Source: Primula veris (Eukaryota; Streptophyta; Magnoliopsida; Ericales; Primulaceae). Taken from it: a stretch of DNA of 64,000 bases. Below are positions 23,267-33,850 of the stretch, one piece after another; the stretch's first letter is position 1; each line of letters opens with the position of its first letter. Location of the stretch: positions 4,037,501 through 4,101,500 of the forward strand of contig OY821745.1 of NCBI GenBank assembly GCA_963682055.1, read 5' to 3'. Made by a program: the position numbers and the translations under genes. Below the pieces are notes generated by a model that was given only the letters and a program-made list of their open reading frames with translations, ran no database searches and had not been told where the DNA came from.

Positions 23267-25412
23267 CGAGGGTGTTGATACGATATATACTACATAAGCA
23301 AATCAGATTTCCTCCCTCACAGCCAGTGCAGATCTCTGGTAGAACCCATCGTGTGTATATACAACCTTCAACTCGACAATCACATTTAGTCAATTTTTTC
23401 AAAATTTATTGCTTTTTAGATATGTAGCCATACTATCATTCGGGTGATGAAATGTCAACTGAAAGTTCACATAATTTGAGTGATTGTAATTCTTTGTTTG
23501 TTTCAAGACGAATTCGCTTTGTATCCACTTATGGGAAAATGACTAATTCAATGGTTTATGTTTTCTGTTTTAGAATAATAGTGAACCTTTTTAAACTACT
23601 ACGTTTCCTTTCGTATGTATGCTGTTCTTAATTGTTTGCCATTAAGAAGCAAAAAAAGTTTCGTGACTATGTTTGCATACACATCTCCTTTATTTCCTAG
23701 ATCACCCATGACCTATGTAAAATAATTTGAAGCCCAAACTTTGGCTAGGTATTTCATACTTCAAATTTTGCAATAAAGCTGATAAGCTTTAGGGAAATCT
23801 TTAGAACCCTAAAATCTAATGGAAAATAAAAAATAATTTCCTGAGAAGGGAAAACTTTGTGTATAATGAGAGAAATTATTTTTCTTTCAAAGGTGAATAA
23901 AGTGAAAACAAATGAAAAAAGCAGGATTAGATCACTCTCTTCCTTTTTTCCTTTCCTATTTTTCTTTTCTTCTAATCTTAATTTCCCATCTTGCAAACAC
24001 GATCATAAAATGATTTCAGGTTCATTTTCCTTAATTTTACTTTTTTTCTCTCGTTTCTTGCCATATTTCCGGGTTTCAAAATCCTAAGTTCTATGTATAT
24101 TTCTCGATTAAGAAAAGAACATAGAAATTAGTAGTGTTGGCATTTTATATTTTCATGTTACTCTTGGCAATAAATATTCTCCATAATTATATTTGCTTAC
24201 TCTTGGCAGTATATATTATCCATTTCATAAGCGAATTTTGTTCAACTTTACCCGCTGAACTTTCGACCTCGGCTATTGAATCGGCTGAGATTAAGAAAAG
24301 CAAATGAACCTGCAGAAAATTACAGTCAAGTCTGAACTGATAAATTTCAATCTTGAGGTTCACGGAGCAACTTTAGCGGCTGAAGTTGTTTATGTGCTTC
24401 AGCAACTCCATATCTGCGAAAAACTTTAAATGAAAGGAAGGAGATCTTTTAAAGCATCATTCATGCTAGGCGCCTAGGCCTGTAAATTGGCTTTTCCTAT
24501 TTTATATTTAAAATGTTTACCTCTGGTTAGAATACTAGGATAACGTTTAGGTTACAAACTTACAATGCCTGCTAAGACGTAGGTGGTTCTGAATGGTTTT
24601 TAAGTCAGATTTAAACTTGCAATATATATATATATATATATATATAGCCTGCAATTCCAGCCATAACAACTACATGACATTTGCTTCTTCCTTTGTTTGA
24701 CCTCTTACGATTAAGATAAATACCCTATGCACCAGTTTGTCATTTGATTGGCGATGACTTATTATTTCAAACTACGAAATCTATTTATATTTAGCTCAAT
24801 AAGAATAAAGTTTGATTGCCATGATCAGTGTTACAGTGTATGCATGACAATAAGACTGTTGAATGTGATCTTCTCTATGCCCTGGATAAGTAATTTTAAG
24901 CCTAGGGGGATTTGAGTGAGCTCGAGCAACAGCAATAGGTGTATCGTTACGTGTTCTGCAAAAAATAAACAGTTTTTTATTGTCGATGATTTTGTTCAAA
25001 ATTTAAATATTTCCATCTTCTTATTTCCCATAGTACAGAATGTAACCGAGACACAACCGAGTTAGCTGTAACTTGAAACGCAGAAATTTGCAAACTCATT
25101 TCTGTGTACACTGTTAGAATTTGTTAAGACTCGAGAAACGTCTGGGTTTCCTAAAGATGGGTAAAAATGAATTCTGGACTCGTTCTGACGGACTGGTGGT
25201 AAGAAAAGTTACAAATGCAGCTTTTGTGATGCAACAAATTTAATCATTGTGAAATTTCGATTAGGTATAAGAACAGAAAACAAGTTTAACAAAGACATAA
25301 TATCATAATAGTTTCTTGGTATCCTTGCCACTAGCCCAATATATACATTCAAAACACAAAAAGGTAATGAGAACAACCAAATTTGGACAAATTTATTCAA
25401 GCAAAGTTATCC
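23267..25412. other. intergenic spacer, AFC2 to LysM kinase
   Basis: Convergent genes; the first few hundred bases hold the AFC2 3' UTR. Contains an (AT) microsatellite at about 24622-24646, a 25-bp relic of a LysM-kinase C-terminus at 24446-24471, and at 24646-24692 a segment that recurs at 28966-29012 on the other side of the kinase gene. No gene seen. Confidence 0.5.
24446..24471 (-). pseudogene. relic of a LysM receptor kinase C-terminus
   Basis: Reads PSMNDALK on the minus strand and matches 25 bases of the intact gene's PSMNDVLK codons (25433-25458) with one mismatch. Too short for certainty, but its location 1 kb from the gene supports a local duplication remnant. Confidence 0.4.
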
Positions 25413-27233
25413 TCAGATGAACCTTGACATAGCTTTTAAAACATCATTCATGCTAGGCCTATGTATCGGTTCTTCTTCTAAACACCCCATAGATAGAAGA
25501 GCCAAACACATAGCATCACCTACTGGATAATTTCCCTCTAAAGCAGGGTCCATAAATGAACTAAATTTCTCCAAACAACCATTCGAATCCGTTAAAGCTT
25601 CTCCGTCCAAAAAACTAATTGAATGCTTAAATATTTTACCGTCATCTATAACAACGTTAGCTGATAACAACTCGAGTAAAACTACACCAAAGGCATATAC
25701 ATCTATTTTCATAGAAGCTTGTCCTTCGGTCAAATATTCGGGAGCTAAATACGCTTTTTTCCCCACAATCTCTGATTCTTTCCAAGTTAGCCCTTCTTTC
25801 TCTTCTGTCCACTTTAGTGTTTTCGCTAGACGGAACCCTGAGATTTTAGCACGTAAATCTACGCCTATAAGCACGTTTCGGCTATTTATGTTTCGGTGAA
25901 CGTAAGAAGGTTTTGTGCAATGATGAATGTAATGAAGCCCTATCGCAAGGTCAAAAGCTATTTGCACACGAGCTTTCCAATGAAGCTGCTTTGCCATTTT
26001 TGTGTTAGACAAACAGTCCATTAGGCTACCATATTCCGCATACTCATACGCCAAAAAGGGTGTGGGACCGTAGCAGCACCCAACGAGCTTCACCACGTTA
26101 AGGTGGTTAATTTTTGTTAGTATGTCGATGACGTGGCGAGCCCCTTGTTCCGTGCTCATTTGCTCGATAGCTAGATAAGTCGTGTTAATTTTAGCCTTGT
26201 AAACAGCTGCGCCAATTACATTTGCGTTGCTAAAATATCCTGTTGCTATACTTAGCTCTTCAGGGGAAAAAATAACGAGCGAGTGTTTTAGTTTAGACAT
26301 CCCATCGCGAAGTTGAGGTGAAAACTTCAATGAAATTGCTTCAGATAGAGGTTTAAATTTACTAGGGTTGTTCTTTTTCCGCATAAAAATGAAATAACCG
26401 AACCACAAAACCATCAACAACAACATTGCGAGAAAACCCCATCCAATATAAAAAGTTAAATGATGGTGCAAATTTTGACCTGGTGAAATGTCGTAAGCGA
26501 CAAATCTCGGACTAGGAGCTGGAATAGCTTGGGAAAGGCTATTCAAAACAGGCACTTTATTGGTAGGAATAAGTAGTGTCGTTTGAGCATAAATAGCATC
26601 AAATGTGTTTAACTTGTTAGCATGAAATATTAAATCTACGGGTACTCCGAATTTACTTGATATAAGGTTCGGATATTCATTTTCCATAACCGGATATGTC
26701 ACAAGAAATTTTGTGCCATTTCCTATATCTGTACCATCAGGACAAGCACAACGTATTGGTATCTGAATTGATTTTGTTTTCGAAACATTCCAACCGAGCC
26801 CTCGATTTTGGTCTAAAAGGATTTGTTCCTTAACCAATCCTTCAAATGCCCCACACGCCACATCATAAGAGGAGTTTGTTTTTGACGCATCAAAAAATAA
26901 GTCCACGTAGGAAAATCTATCGGGACATGTACACATAACGGGGACTAAAATTTCTTTCCCGAGATTTAGATTATTTGTAGAAATGTCGTTAAACGAGAGG
27001 AGCGTAGGGATAGTCGTGTTAAATAAGGAGGCGATAGAGGATAGTGTGTTGTAGTTCTCTTGAGCTCTATAAACAATGAACGTATCACAATCGGTTTTTT
27101 GGGAGTTGCATAGGTAATTTGAGCCTGGGACTTGTTCTAAAGCAGTGCAATTGGTTCTGTCATAGGATTGCTGTGAAAATGTTGGTGTTATCAAGAGGAT
27201 TAAAAAGTAAGTGATTTTGGTAAAAGGAAACAT
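25413..27233 (-). CDS. LysM receptor-like pseudokinase (LYK4/LYK5 class)
   Basis: Plasma-membrane co-receptor for chitin-type or lipochitooligosaccharide signals. Single exon, 606 residues, as in LYK4/LYK5-type genes. Seen: signal peptide 1-20; three LysM-type ectodomain repeats separated by the family's CxC motifs at 101-103 (CTC) and 162-164 (CAC); many N-glycosylation sites; transmembrane helix about 258-283 followed by RKK; kinase-like domain about 320-600. Catalytic residues are missing: the VAIK-type Lys is replaced (LAIEQ, about 357), the catalytic loop is HRN instead of HRD (446-448), and DFG is SGF (465-467). The Gly loop is also degenerate (GAAVYKAK). Such inactive members signal through an active LysM kinase partner such as CERK1; this partnership is inferred from the family. 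The frame is fully open, so it is probably functional as a pseudokinase rather than decayed. Confidence 0.9.
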   Translation of the reverse strand: MFPFTKITYFLILLITPTFSQQSYDRTNCTALEQVPGSNYLCNSQKTDCDTFIVYRAQENYNTLSSIASLFNTTIPTLLSFNDISTNNLNLGKEILVPVMCTCPDRFSYVDLFFDASKTNSSYDVACGAFEGLVKEQILLDQNRGLGWNVSKTKSIQIPIRCACPDGTDIGNGTKFLVTYPVMENEYPNLISSKFGVPVDLIFHANKLNTFDAIYAQTTLLIPTNKVPVLNSLSQAIPAPSPRFVAYDISPGQNLHHHLTFYIGWGFLAMLLLMVLWFGYFIFMRKKNNPSKFKPLSEAISLKFSPQLRDGMSKLKHSLVIFSPEELSIATGYFSNANVIGAAVYKAKINTTYLAIEQMSTEQGARHVIDILTKINHLNVVKLVGCCYGPTPFLAYEYAEYGSLMDCLSNTKMAKQLHWKARVQIAFDLAIGLHYIHHCTKPSYVHRNINSRNVLIGVDLRAKISGFRLAKTLKWTEEKEGLTWKESEIVGKKAYLAPEYLTEGQASMKIDVYAFGVVLLELLSANVVIDDGKIFKHSISFLDGEALTDSNGCLEKFSSFMDPALEGNYPVGDAMCLALLSMGCLEEEPIHRPSMNDVLKAMSRFI

Positions 27234-27390
27234 AGTTTTGGAAGAGATTGGGACTTGTGTTGTGAAGGTTGGGAAAAGGAGTGTGTAATTGATGGTTTTT
27301 AGTTTTTTGAAAGTATAAAAAATAATGGTTGAAAGGGTGAAAATGAGAACAAAAATGCCGACTTGACCGGCTTGTATTATATATAAATTT

Positions 27391-27876
27391 TAAATAGCGT
27401 TATCGTTATCGTAACGTTTTTTTCGAAACAAACGCTGAAAGCGCAAATAGCGTTGCTACATACCGTTTTACGGTGTATTTTTATTTTTGGCTAAATACAT
27501 ATAAATATAGTATTAAATTCAAAACATCTAATAAAAATTAACTAAATATATATAAAAAATTATAACTAATAATCACAAAATGATTATACTTGAGATGCCA
27601 GAGTATTTACTTTGTTTGCAATAGATTCGGGGTTTGATTCTCTTTAAACTCCAATAATTTCATTAAAATTTTGACCAAAAATAAATAAATAAATAAAATA
27701 TTTTTTATTTTTTTTTTGGATTGTACCCGCTATAGCGTAAATAGCGTCCGCTATAGCGTAAATAGCGTTCCTCTAGCGTGAATTTAGCATTTTTCCATCC
27801 AAATAGCGTTTTAACGTTGCGTTTTTATTTCAAAAACCATTATATTGCACAACGTTACGGGTTTTTTAAAACAGTG
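27391..27876 (+). repeat. AGCGTT dispersed repeat, copy 1
   Basis: About 486 bp in the upstream region of the LysM kinase. Starts with TAAATAGCGTTATCG and ends with AACGTTACGGG followed by TTTTTTAAAACAGTG. Related copies lie at 53295-54250 (inverted) and 55268-55855. No coding capacity. Confidence 0.65.
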
Positions 27877-29156
27877 ATATATATTGCTGATGAGATAGTT
27901 GCTGGAAAGGGCGTTGGACTAAGTTTGGTTATTATTTATATTGCTTCTTTTTGTGTCTCTCTTTTTGGGTGTATAAACAAGATTCTTTGAGATAATGAAG
28001 TGTGATTTTGATACATTGTTACATTTACTCGAGCTATATGAACAGAGCCTATATATCTCGAGTTAGGCGAGTAAGAAAGTGCTGGGGAAAGTGATTGAGA
28101 TTCACCTATATGTTAACTTCTTTGTAACGTTCCAGTTTTATCGGATGCCGAAGAGACAACCTATACAAATTATTACAGTCAATTGCAAATGGTTCAAAAT
28201 AAAGGCCTTTTCACATAATTTCTCAATAAAAAAATTTGCAGTTTTTGTGAACACCAAGTGGCAGTATGATGGTACTTTCCACATTACATAATATCATTTT
28301 CTTTCTGGAATTGATGGTTTACAGCTTCACATACTTCTTTTCTTTTTAGCTAACTAGTTTTTTTTCTTTTCAAACCAATATTAGGTAACTAGTTCAAACA
28401 CTTCATTTTTGCTTCTAAATCTACATACTTTTAAGGTTGGTGTTATGAAAAACAGTATGAACTAAATAACAGCTTCGCGGTACATGTTAACTTTAGTTGG
28501 TGAATGCATAGTAGAAACAATTTATTGGGGAAGTTGGATAAACGTACGTGGGAGATTTTTATATTTTCTGTCTTTTGCAAATATTAAGAGAAAGCACATA
28601 ATTTTAGACGCGTTTCCTCCAAAAATGCATCATATTTATATCACCAACGGATAAAAAACAACAAAAACTTACCTCAGAAATTAAATATTGAAGTTATTAG
28701 CCGGAGATGAACCAGTTGGTAACTGGTAACATACGAAATGCAGAAAGCGCTACTATCTTCATACTAAAAGAAAAAATCTTACTGTCAAATGTACTGAATT
28801 TAAAATAAACATCATAGTAGCAAACTGTCAACCCATAAACATTTTAATCGTCTAGAATACCAATTTATTTCAGCGTTTTGTGTCAAAACTCAAAATCATG
28901 GTTCTGCTGACTACAAATGGTTTTATCTTTTTAAGCCATAATTATAAAATAGCAACAGATATTATAGCCTGCAATTCCAGCCATAAAAACTAAATGCCAT
29001 TTGCTTATCTTCAAAAGAAAAACTAAATGCCGTTCGCTAATCTCCAAAATAAACTCTATGCCATTTGCTTCTTCCGTATCGATCGTTTGCTTTCTTGCGT
29101 TAGAACACAAGGGTGGCACTTTAAATACTCCTTTTTTTGTCACAAGTGTATAGTAA
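27877..29156. other. spacer between AGCGTT repeat and copia element
   Basis: No gene. At 28966-29075 the segment AGCCTGCAATTCCAGCCATA, shared with 24646, leads into three diverged direct repeats built around AAATGCCATTTGCTT. The remainder is unremarkable AT-rich DNA. Confidence 0.45.
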
Positions 29157-29161
29157 AGATC

Positions 29162-30659
29162 CGTTGGTTTTTTGGTACTATTTGAAAGACAATAATGTAA
29201 AAGACAAAGGACTGAATGGAAATAACAATTTTATTTCTCACAATTGGAATATAAATTACAATTCCTGACTCGTACAGAATTTAAATTAAACTACTGGACT
29301 GGTTTGATAATAAAACAAACTGCCGGACTGCTTTTGACAATAAAACAAACTGCCGGACTGTTTTGACAATAAAACAAACTGCCGGACTGTTTTTGACAAT
29401 ATAAAAAACTGCCGGACTGATTTAACAAACTGCCGAACTGTTTTTTTAACAAATAAAAACTGCCGGACTGTTTTGTAAATAAAACAAACTGCCGGACTGT
29501 TTTTAACAAATAAAAAACTGCCGGACCGTTTTGTAAATAAAACAAACTGCCGGACTGTTTTGTAAATAATGAAAATTACAGAACTGAAGAGACTGAAAGT
29601 AAACAGTACTGAAAAGTAAATTACAGAAATTAAACAGTAATGAAATGAAATGGACAGAATGTAAATGACTGAAAAATAAATAACAGAAATATAAAAGAAG
29701 AGGCAACTGCTGAGCAGTTTCTCTTAAACAATATTTCCCGAACCACCTTTAAAGGTTTCTGGTTTCGGGACTTTGTTCCCAAGGTACAACTTCTATCTCA
29801 GAGTGGCTCGTATGGAAACCGGCACCGAACCACAGGTCGAGCTGTTGGTGGTGCGGTTCTCTCTCTCTATATGATGCTTATGCTGTGTTGTGTGTTCTGG
29901 TGTGTTGAAATGAGAGGGGGATGGCTGCCTTTTATAAGCTCTAATGAAACCGCAGCCATAAATGTTGGTCATCAATTCTGGGAGTTACACCCCCAGAATC
30001 CGCTCAATTAATTCTGAAACCGCATCATTTAATCTCATTCATTGCTGGAGCGTTTCTTCTGCTGGAAACTCTAGGGACTGCTTTTGTATTTTATACAAAA
30101 CTCCCATTTCGGATTTGGACCCAAGACCCAAGACCCAAGACATTCCCCAAATCCCAAATCCCAAATCCCAAGCCCAAGCCCAAGCCCAAGCCCAAGCCCA
30201 AGCCCAAGCCCAAGCCCGTACCCGTACCCGTGCCCGCGCCCACCCCCGTGCCCGAGCCCGAGACCCGAGACACGAGCGAGCGCGCGTGTGTGGTACACAC
30301 TAATACTCTTAGGTGTATGTGGACATGTTAGTTTAATAACTACATGAGTTGGTATGGTATATATATTGTAAAATTAACTCTTAATCTTCCAATATGGGAT
30401 TATACTAAATGGTTTTTTTTCTTTTACCATTTCGGTTTTCCAGATTTGAGCTTTCGAGGCACAAACTTTGAAACCACTTTGTATTCACACCCATTCTCCG
30501 AATAGGTCATGTGATATACCGTTACGAAGCTCGTCACACGGGCTACTCAACCATGTTCAGTACGGTATAAACAACTCAGCGCTGTTACACGAAATAATGA
30601 CTCGAAGTTGGTCCAGTGACCATTCGGAAACACCCATGTTTTCACATGTTTTTCCAACA
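29162..30659 (-). repeat. 3' LTR of the copia element
   Basis: 1498 bp, ends in TTTTTCCAACA; the outermost base is C instead of T (CGTTGG). Includes a tandem block at about 29295-29570 of roughly nine variants of ACTGCCGGACTG spaced by A/T-rich linkers, and a hexanucleotide tract at 30120-30285 (CCCAAG, then CCCGTA and CCCGAG variants) that is much longer than in the other LTR. Confidence 0.93.
30120..30285. repeat. hexanucleotide minisatellite in the 3' LTR
   Basis: About ten consecutive CCCAAG units, bordered by CCCAAAT and by CCCGTA, CCCGCG and CCCGAG variants. The partner LTR (about 36828-36905) has only a few such units, so the tract expanded, or contracted in the partner, after insertion. 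Confidence 0.85.
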
Positions 30660-30669
30660 ATCCCCCACA
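30660..30669 (-). promoter_or_regulatory. polypurine tract of the copia element
   Basis: Minus strand reads TGTGGGGGAT directly before the 3' LTR start TGTTGG; position and purine run are those of a plus-strand primer. Confidence 0.75.
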
Positions 30670-31135
30670 TGAATGCAATTGGCTGAAAATAAAAATGCTC
30701 CTAAATGCATACGAGAGAACCGCAAGAGTTCACTTGATAAGGACAGGTAGCGCGCGCCTTGAACCTGCCGTAGTGACGTAAAATCTGATATGCTACTATT
30801 GGGTAGCCTTTAAGCCTTGAACCCTTTAGCGTTTGTGCATACCAGGGTAATGCGCACACAGTGTCCTCTCTACACCACTTACTAAGCCCTTTGGTTGTTG
30901 TCCATATTTGGCCGTGGACTGCCTTGGCAAAATTCAACCGAGTGCTCTAGTGATTTAGCCCATGGCTCATCACATAGTATCGGCCATACACACTCGTCAT
31001 AGGTGATGTCAAGTCAAGGGTGTCCTGACTCACCCCTCTCGACCTTCGAGATACTTGTTTTCATTAAGAGCCTCATGCTCACCCTTAAGATGGTCTAGGT
31101 CTATCACTCTTTCATCCTAGAAATGGGCTGGGAAC

Positions 31136-33058
31136 TTAAGTTCCCGAGTGCTTTGTTCGGTCACCCCCATAGTTCGGTTTTCCCGTTGAACCCGAGGCTG
31201 GAGAATCCAGTTCGGGTTGGGTTGCCTCTGAGGAGGTTTCCAGTTTGATGGGCTTCAACCCCATTCCCCTCGATGAAACTTCAACTCCTACCTGAGTTAA
31301 GCCTTTTGTAAATGGATCCGCTATATTGTCTTTAGATCTCACAAAATCTAATGACACCACACCGTTAGCTAACAATTCTCTTACGGATTTATGTCTCCGA
31401 CGAATATGTCGGGACTTTCCATTATACATATGATCCTGCGCCCGTCCAATAGCCGACTGACTATCGCAGTGCATGCTTATTGCTGGGACAGGTTTCGGCC
31501 ACATTGGAATTCCTTCCAGAAAGCTTCTCATCCAATCAGCCTCTTCTGTTGCTAGATCCAACGCTATGAACTCGGATTCCATAGTTGATCTAGCTATGCA
31601 CGTCTGCTTGGATGATCTCCATGAGACAGCTGCTCCTCCCATCACAAACACATATCCGCTAGTGGATCGTGTACTGTTGGAATCCGAGATCCAGTTTGCA
31701 TCAGAATACCCTTCCAGTACAGCTGGATATCTGGTATAATGCAACCCTCGGTCTGCTGTGTATCTCATGTATCTGAGAAGTCTCATGATGGCCTTCCAGT
31801 GTTCCTCATTTGGATTACTGGTGTACCTACTCAGTCTACTCACTGAGTTGGCTATGTCTGGTCTAGTACAGTTCATGACGTACATCAGACTGCCTATTAT
31901 TCGAGAATATTCCAATTGTCTCACATTCTCCCCAAAATTCTTTTTCAGGGTGGTTGAGATCTCTATCGGAGTTCTGGATGTAGCTCTACTATCTTTATCA
32001 AATTTGTCAAGCATCTGCCTGACATAGTGAGTTTGAGATAGCGCATATCCGTCTGATGTCTTGGTAATTTTCATACCAAGTATAACATCAGCGACACCCA
32101 AGTCTTTCATCTCGAATTTTTGTGACAACATTTTCTTAGTGGAGTTGATGTTATCAATACTCCCTATTATAATCATGTCATCTACGTAGAGGCAGACTAC
32201 CACGTAGTCCTTTTCATTACCTTTCACGTAGACGCATTTGTCACATTCGTTTATTCGAAAACCGTTTGATAGCATCACTCTATCAAATTTTTCGTGCCAT
32301 TGTTTAGGCACTTGTTTAAGTCCATACAAGAACTTCACAAGTTTACACACCTTGTGAGCTTTACCTGGAACCACAAACCCTTCCGGTTGTTCCATGTAAA
32401 TTTCCTCTTCCAGCTCACCATTCAAGAACGCTGTTTTAACATCCATTTGATGTATTTCCAGATCGAACAATGCTGCGAGAGCAATGACTATCCGGATTGA
32501 TGTCTTCCTGGAGACAGGAGCATAGGTGTCGAAATAGTCGACACCTTCGGTTTGTCTAAAACCTTTCACTACAGGCCTTGCCTTGTATTTCTCGATCGTT
32601 CCATCGAGTTTTCTCTTCCTCTTGAAGATCCACTTGTGTCCTAGTGGCTTACACCCGGGAGGTAGATCCACTAGTTCCCAAGTGTGATTTTGTAATATCG
32701 ATTCAACCTCATTGTTGATCGCTTCCTCCCAATATTGGGCTTCCGGGGATGACATTGCTTCTTTGAATGTCGCCGGTTCGCCTTCTATCATGAAGGTTAC
32801 AAAATCTGGACCAAAAGTCGTTTCCTTTCTAGCCCTTTTACTACGTCGAGGCTCTTCTTCTTCTTCCTCCAACGGTTCACTTGCCCCCACATTTTCCTCA
32901 CTGTTTGACTCCTCAGTCTCTACAGTTATGGAAGACTTGAGGGTAAAGATCTCCTCGAAGAAAGAAGCTTCTCGAGCTTCGATGATAGTATCTACATGCA
33001 CATCAGGATTATCCGACTTGTGCACGAGAAAGCGATAAGCACTACTGTTTTGTGCATA
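31136..33058 (-). CDS. copia pol: reverse transcriptase and RNase H
   Basis: Copies element RNA into DNA. The frame continues that of integrase across an in-frame TGA at about 33056-33058, where related proteins have Gly (CVFIGYA). Seen: start of the copia RT domain ([17 protein letters not shown]), [16 protein letters not shown], the catalytic YVDD, then the RNase H part with GYSDANW, SGYVF, STMESEF and the terminal IADPFTKGL. The first RT motif reads RPVVKGF rather than the usual RLVAKGF. The domain is otherwise open over 629 codons. Confidence 0.9.
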   Translation of the reverse strand, partial: YAQNSSAYRFLVHKSDNPDVHVDTIIEAREASFFEEIFTLKSSITVETEESNSEENVGASEPLEEEEEEPRRSKRARKETTFGPDFVTFMIEGEPATFKEAMSSPEAQYWEEAINNEVESILQNHTWELVDLPPGCKPLGHKWIFKRKRKLDGTIEKYKARPVVKGFRQTEGVDYFDTYAPVSRKTSIRIVIALAALFDLEIHQMDVKTAFLNGELEEEIYMEQPEGFVVPGKAHKVCKLVKFLYGLKQVPKQWHEKFDRVMLSNGFRINECDKCVYVKGNEKDYVVVCLYVDDMIIIGSIDNINSTKKMLSQKFEMKDLGVADVILGMKITKTSDGYALSQTHYVRQMLDKFDKDSRATSRTPIEISTTLKKNFGENVRQLEYSRIIGSLMYVMNCTRPDIANSVSRLSRYTSNPNEEHWKAIMRLLRYMRYTADRGLHYTRYPAVLEGYSDANWISDSNSTRSTSGYVFVMGGAAVSWRSSKQTCIARSTMESEFIALDLATEEADWMRSFLEGIPMWPKPVPAISMHCDSQSAIGRAQDHMYNGKSRHIRRRHKSVRELLANGVVSLDFVRSKDNIADPFTKGLTQVGVEVSSRGMGLKPIKLETSSEATQPELDSPASGSTGKPNYGGDRTKHSGT

Positions 33059-33850
33059 TCATATGAACACACAGTCTACCGTCTTTGGACCTATTCTCGT
33101 TCTTTTAGGAAGCGAGACAAGGACCTTCGCAAGACAACCCCAAACCCTTAAGAATTTATAGCTCGGCCTATGGCCTTTCCATAGTTCATAAGGTGGTTTA
33201 TCACGCTTCTTATGCGGTAGCTTGTTCAATACATAGTTGGCGGAAAGCAGCGCTTCCCCCCACATGTTCTTGGGTAACCCGGAACTTATTAGCATAGCAT
33301 TCATCATTTCCTTGAGCGTTCTATTCTTACGCTCAGCAACCCCATTCTGCTCCGGAGAGTATGGGGCTGTGGTTTGATGTATAATGTCATTTTCTGCGCA
33401 TATCTGCGCAAACGGTGCCTCATATTCACCGCCTCTATCACTCCTCAACATTTTAATCTTTTTATTGAGTTGATTTTCTACTTCGGTCTTATAAAGAGCG
33501 AATTTCTCTATCGCTTCGTCTTTACTTCTCATTAAGTAGACATAGCAGTATCTAGTACAGTCATCTATAAACGTGATGAAATACTTTTTCCCTCCTCGCG
33601 TTTGTATAAACTTTAAGTCGCATACATCCGTGTGTATTAGACCGAGAGGTTCAGTACTTCGTTCAATATGTTGATACGAAGACTTGGTTAATTTTGCCTC
33701 AACACAAACCTCACATTTATGTTGTTTATCAAATGCAAAATTAGGCAGTAGATTCAGTGATATTAATTTCTTCATAGAATTAGAATTCACATGACCTAAT
33801 CTACCATGCCATAAATTAAATGAATCGCAAGAATAAGCAAACGAATTTTA
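33059..33850 (-). CDS. copia integrase region
   Basis: DDE integrase. The frame includes the pre-integrase segment [10 protein letters not shown] upstream of the first Met (33790), the zinc-binding CEVC, catalytic Asp in HTDVCD, Asp in FIDDCTRY, and Glu in the [13 protein letters not shown] block. Ends at a TGA. It is out of frame with gag-protease: the join near 33840-33850 requires a frameshift, which may be mutation since copia elements normally have one continuous gag-pol ORF. Confidence 0.88.

Noticed and set aside
29295..29570. CRISPR-like regularly spaced repeats
   Set aside because: Plant nuclear DNA, spacers are similar A/T linkers rather than unique sequences, and the block lies in an LTR.
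30071..30303. Open frames on both strands with Gly-Leu or Gln-Ala repeats
   Set aside because: Artefact of the CCCAAG hexamer tract, which stays open in all frames.
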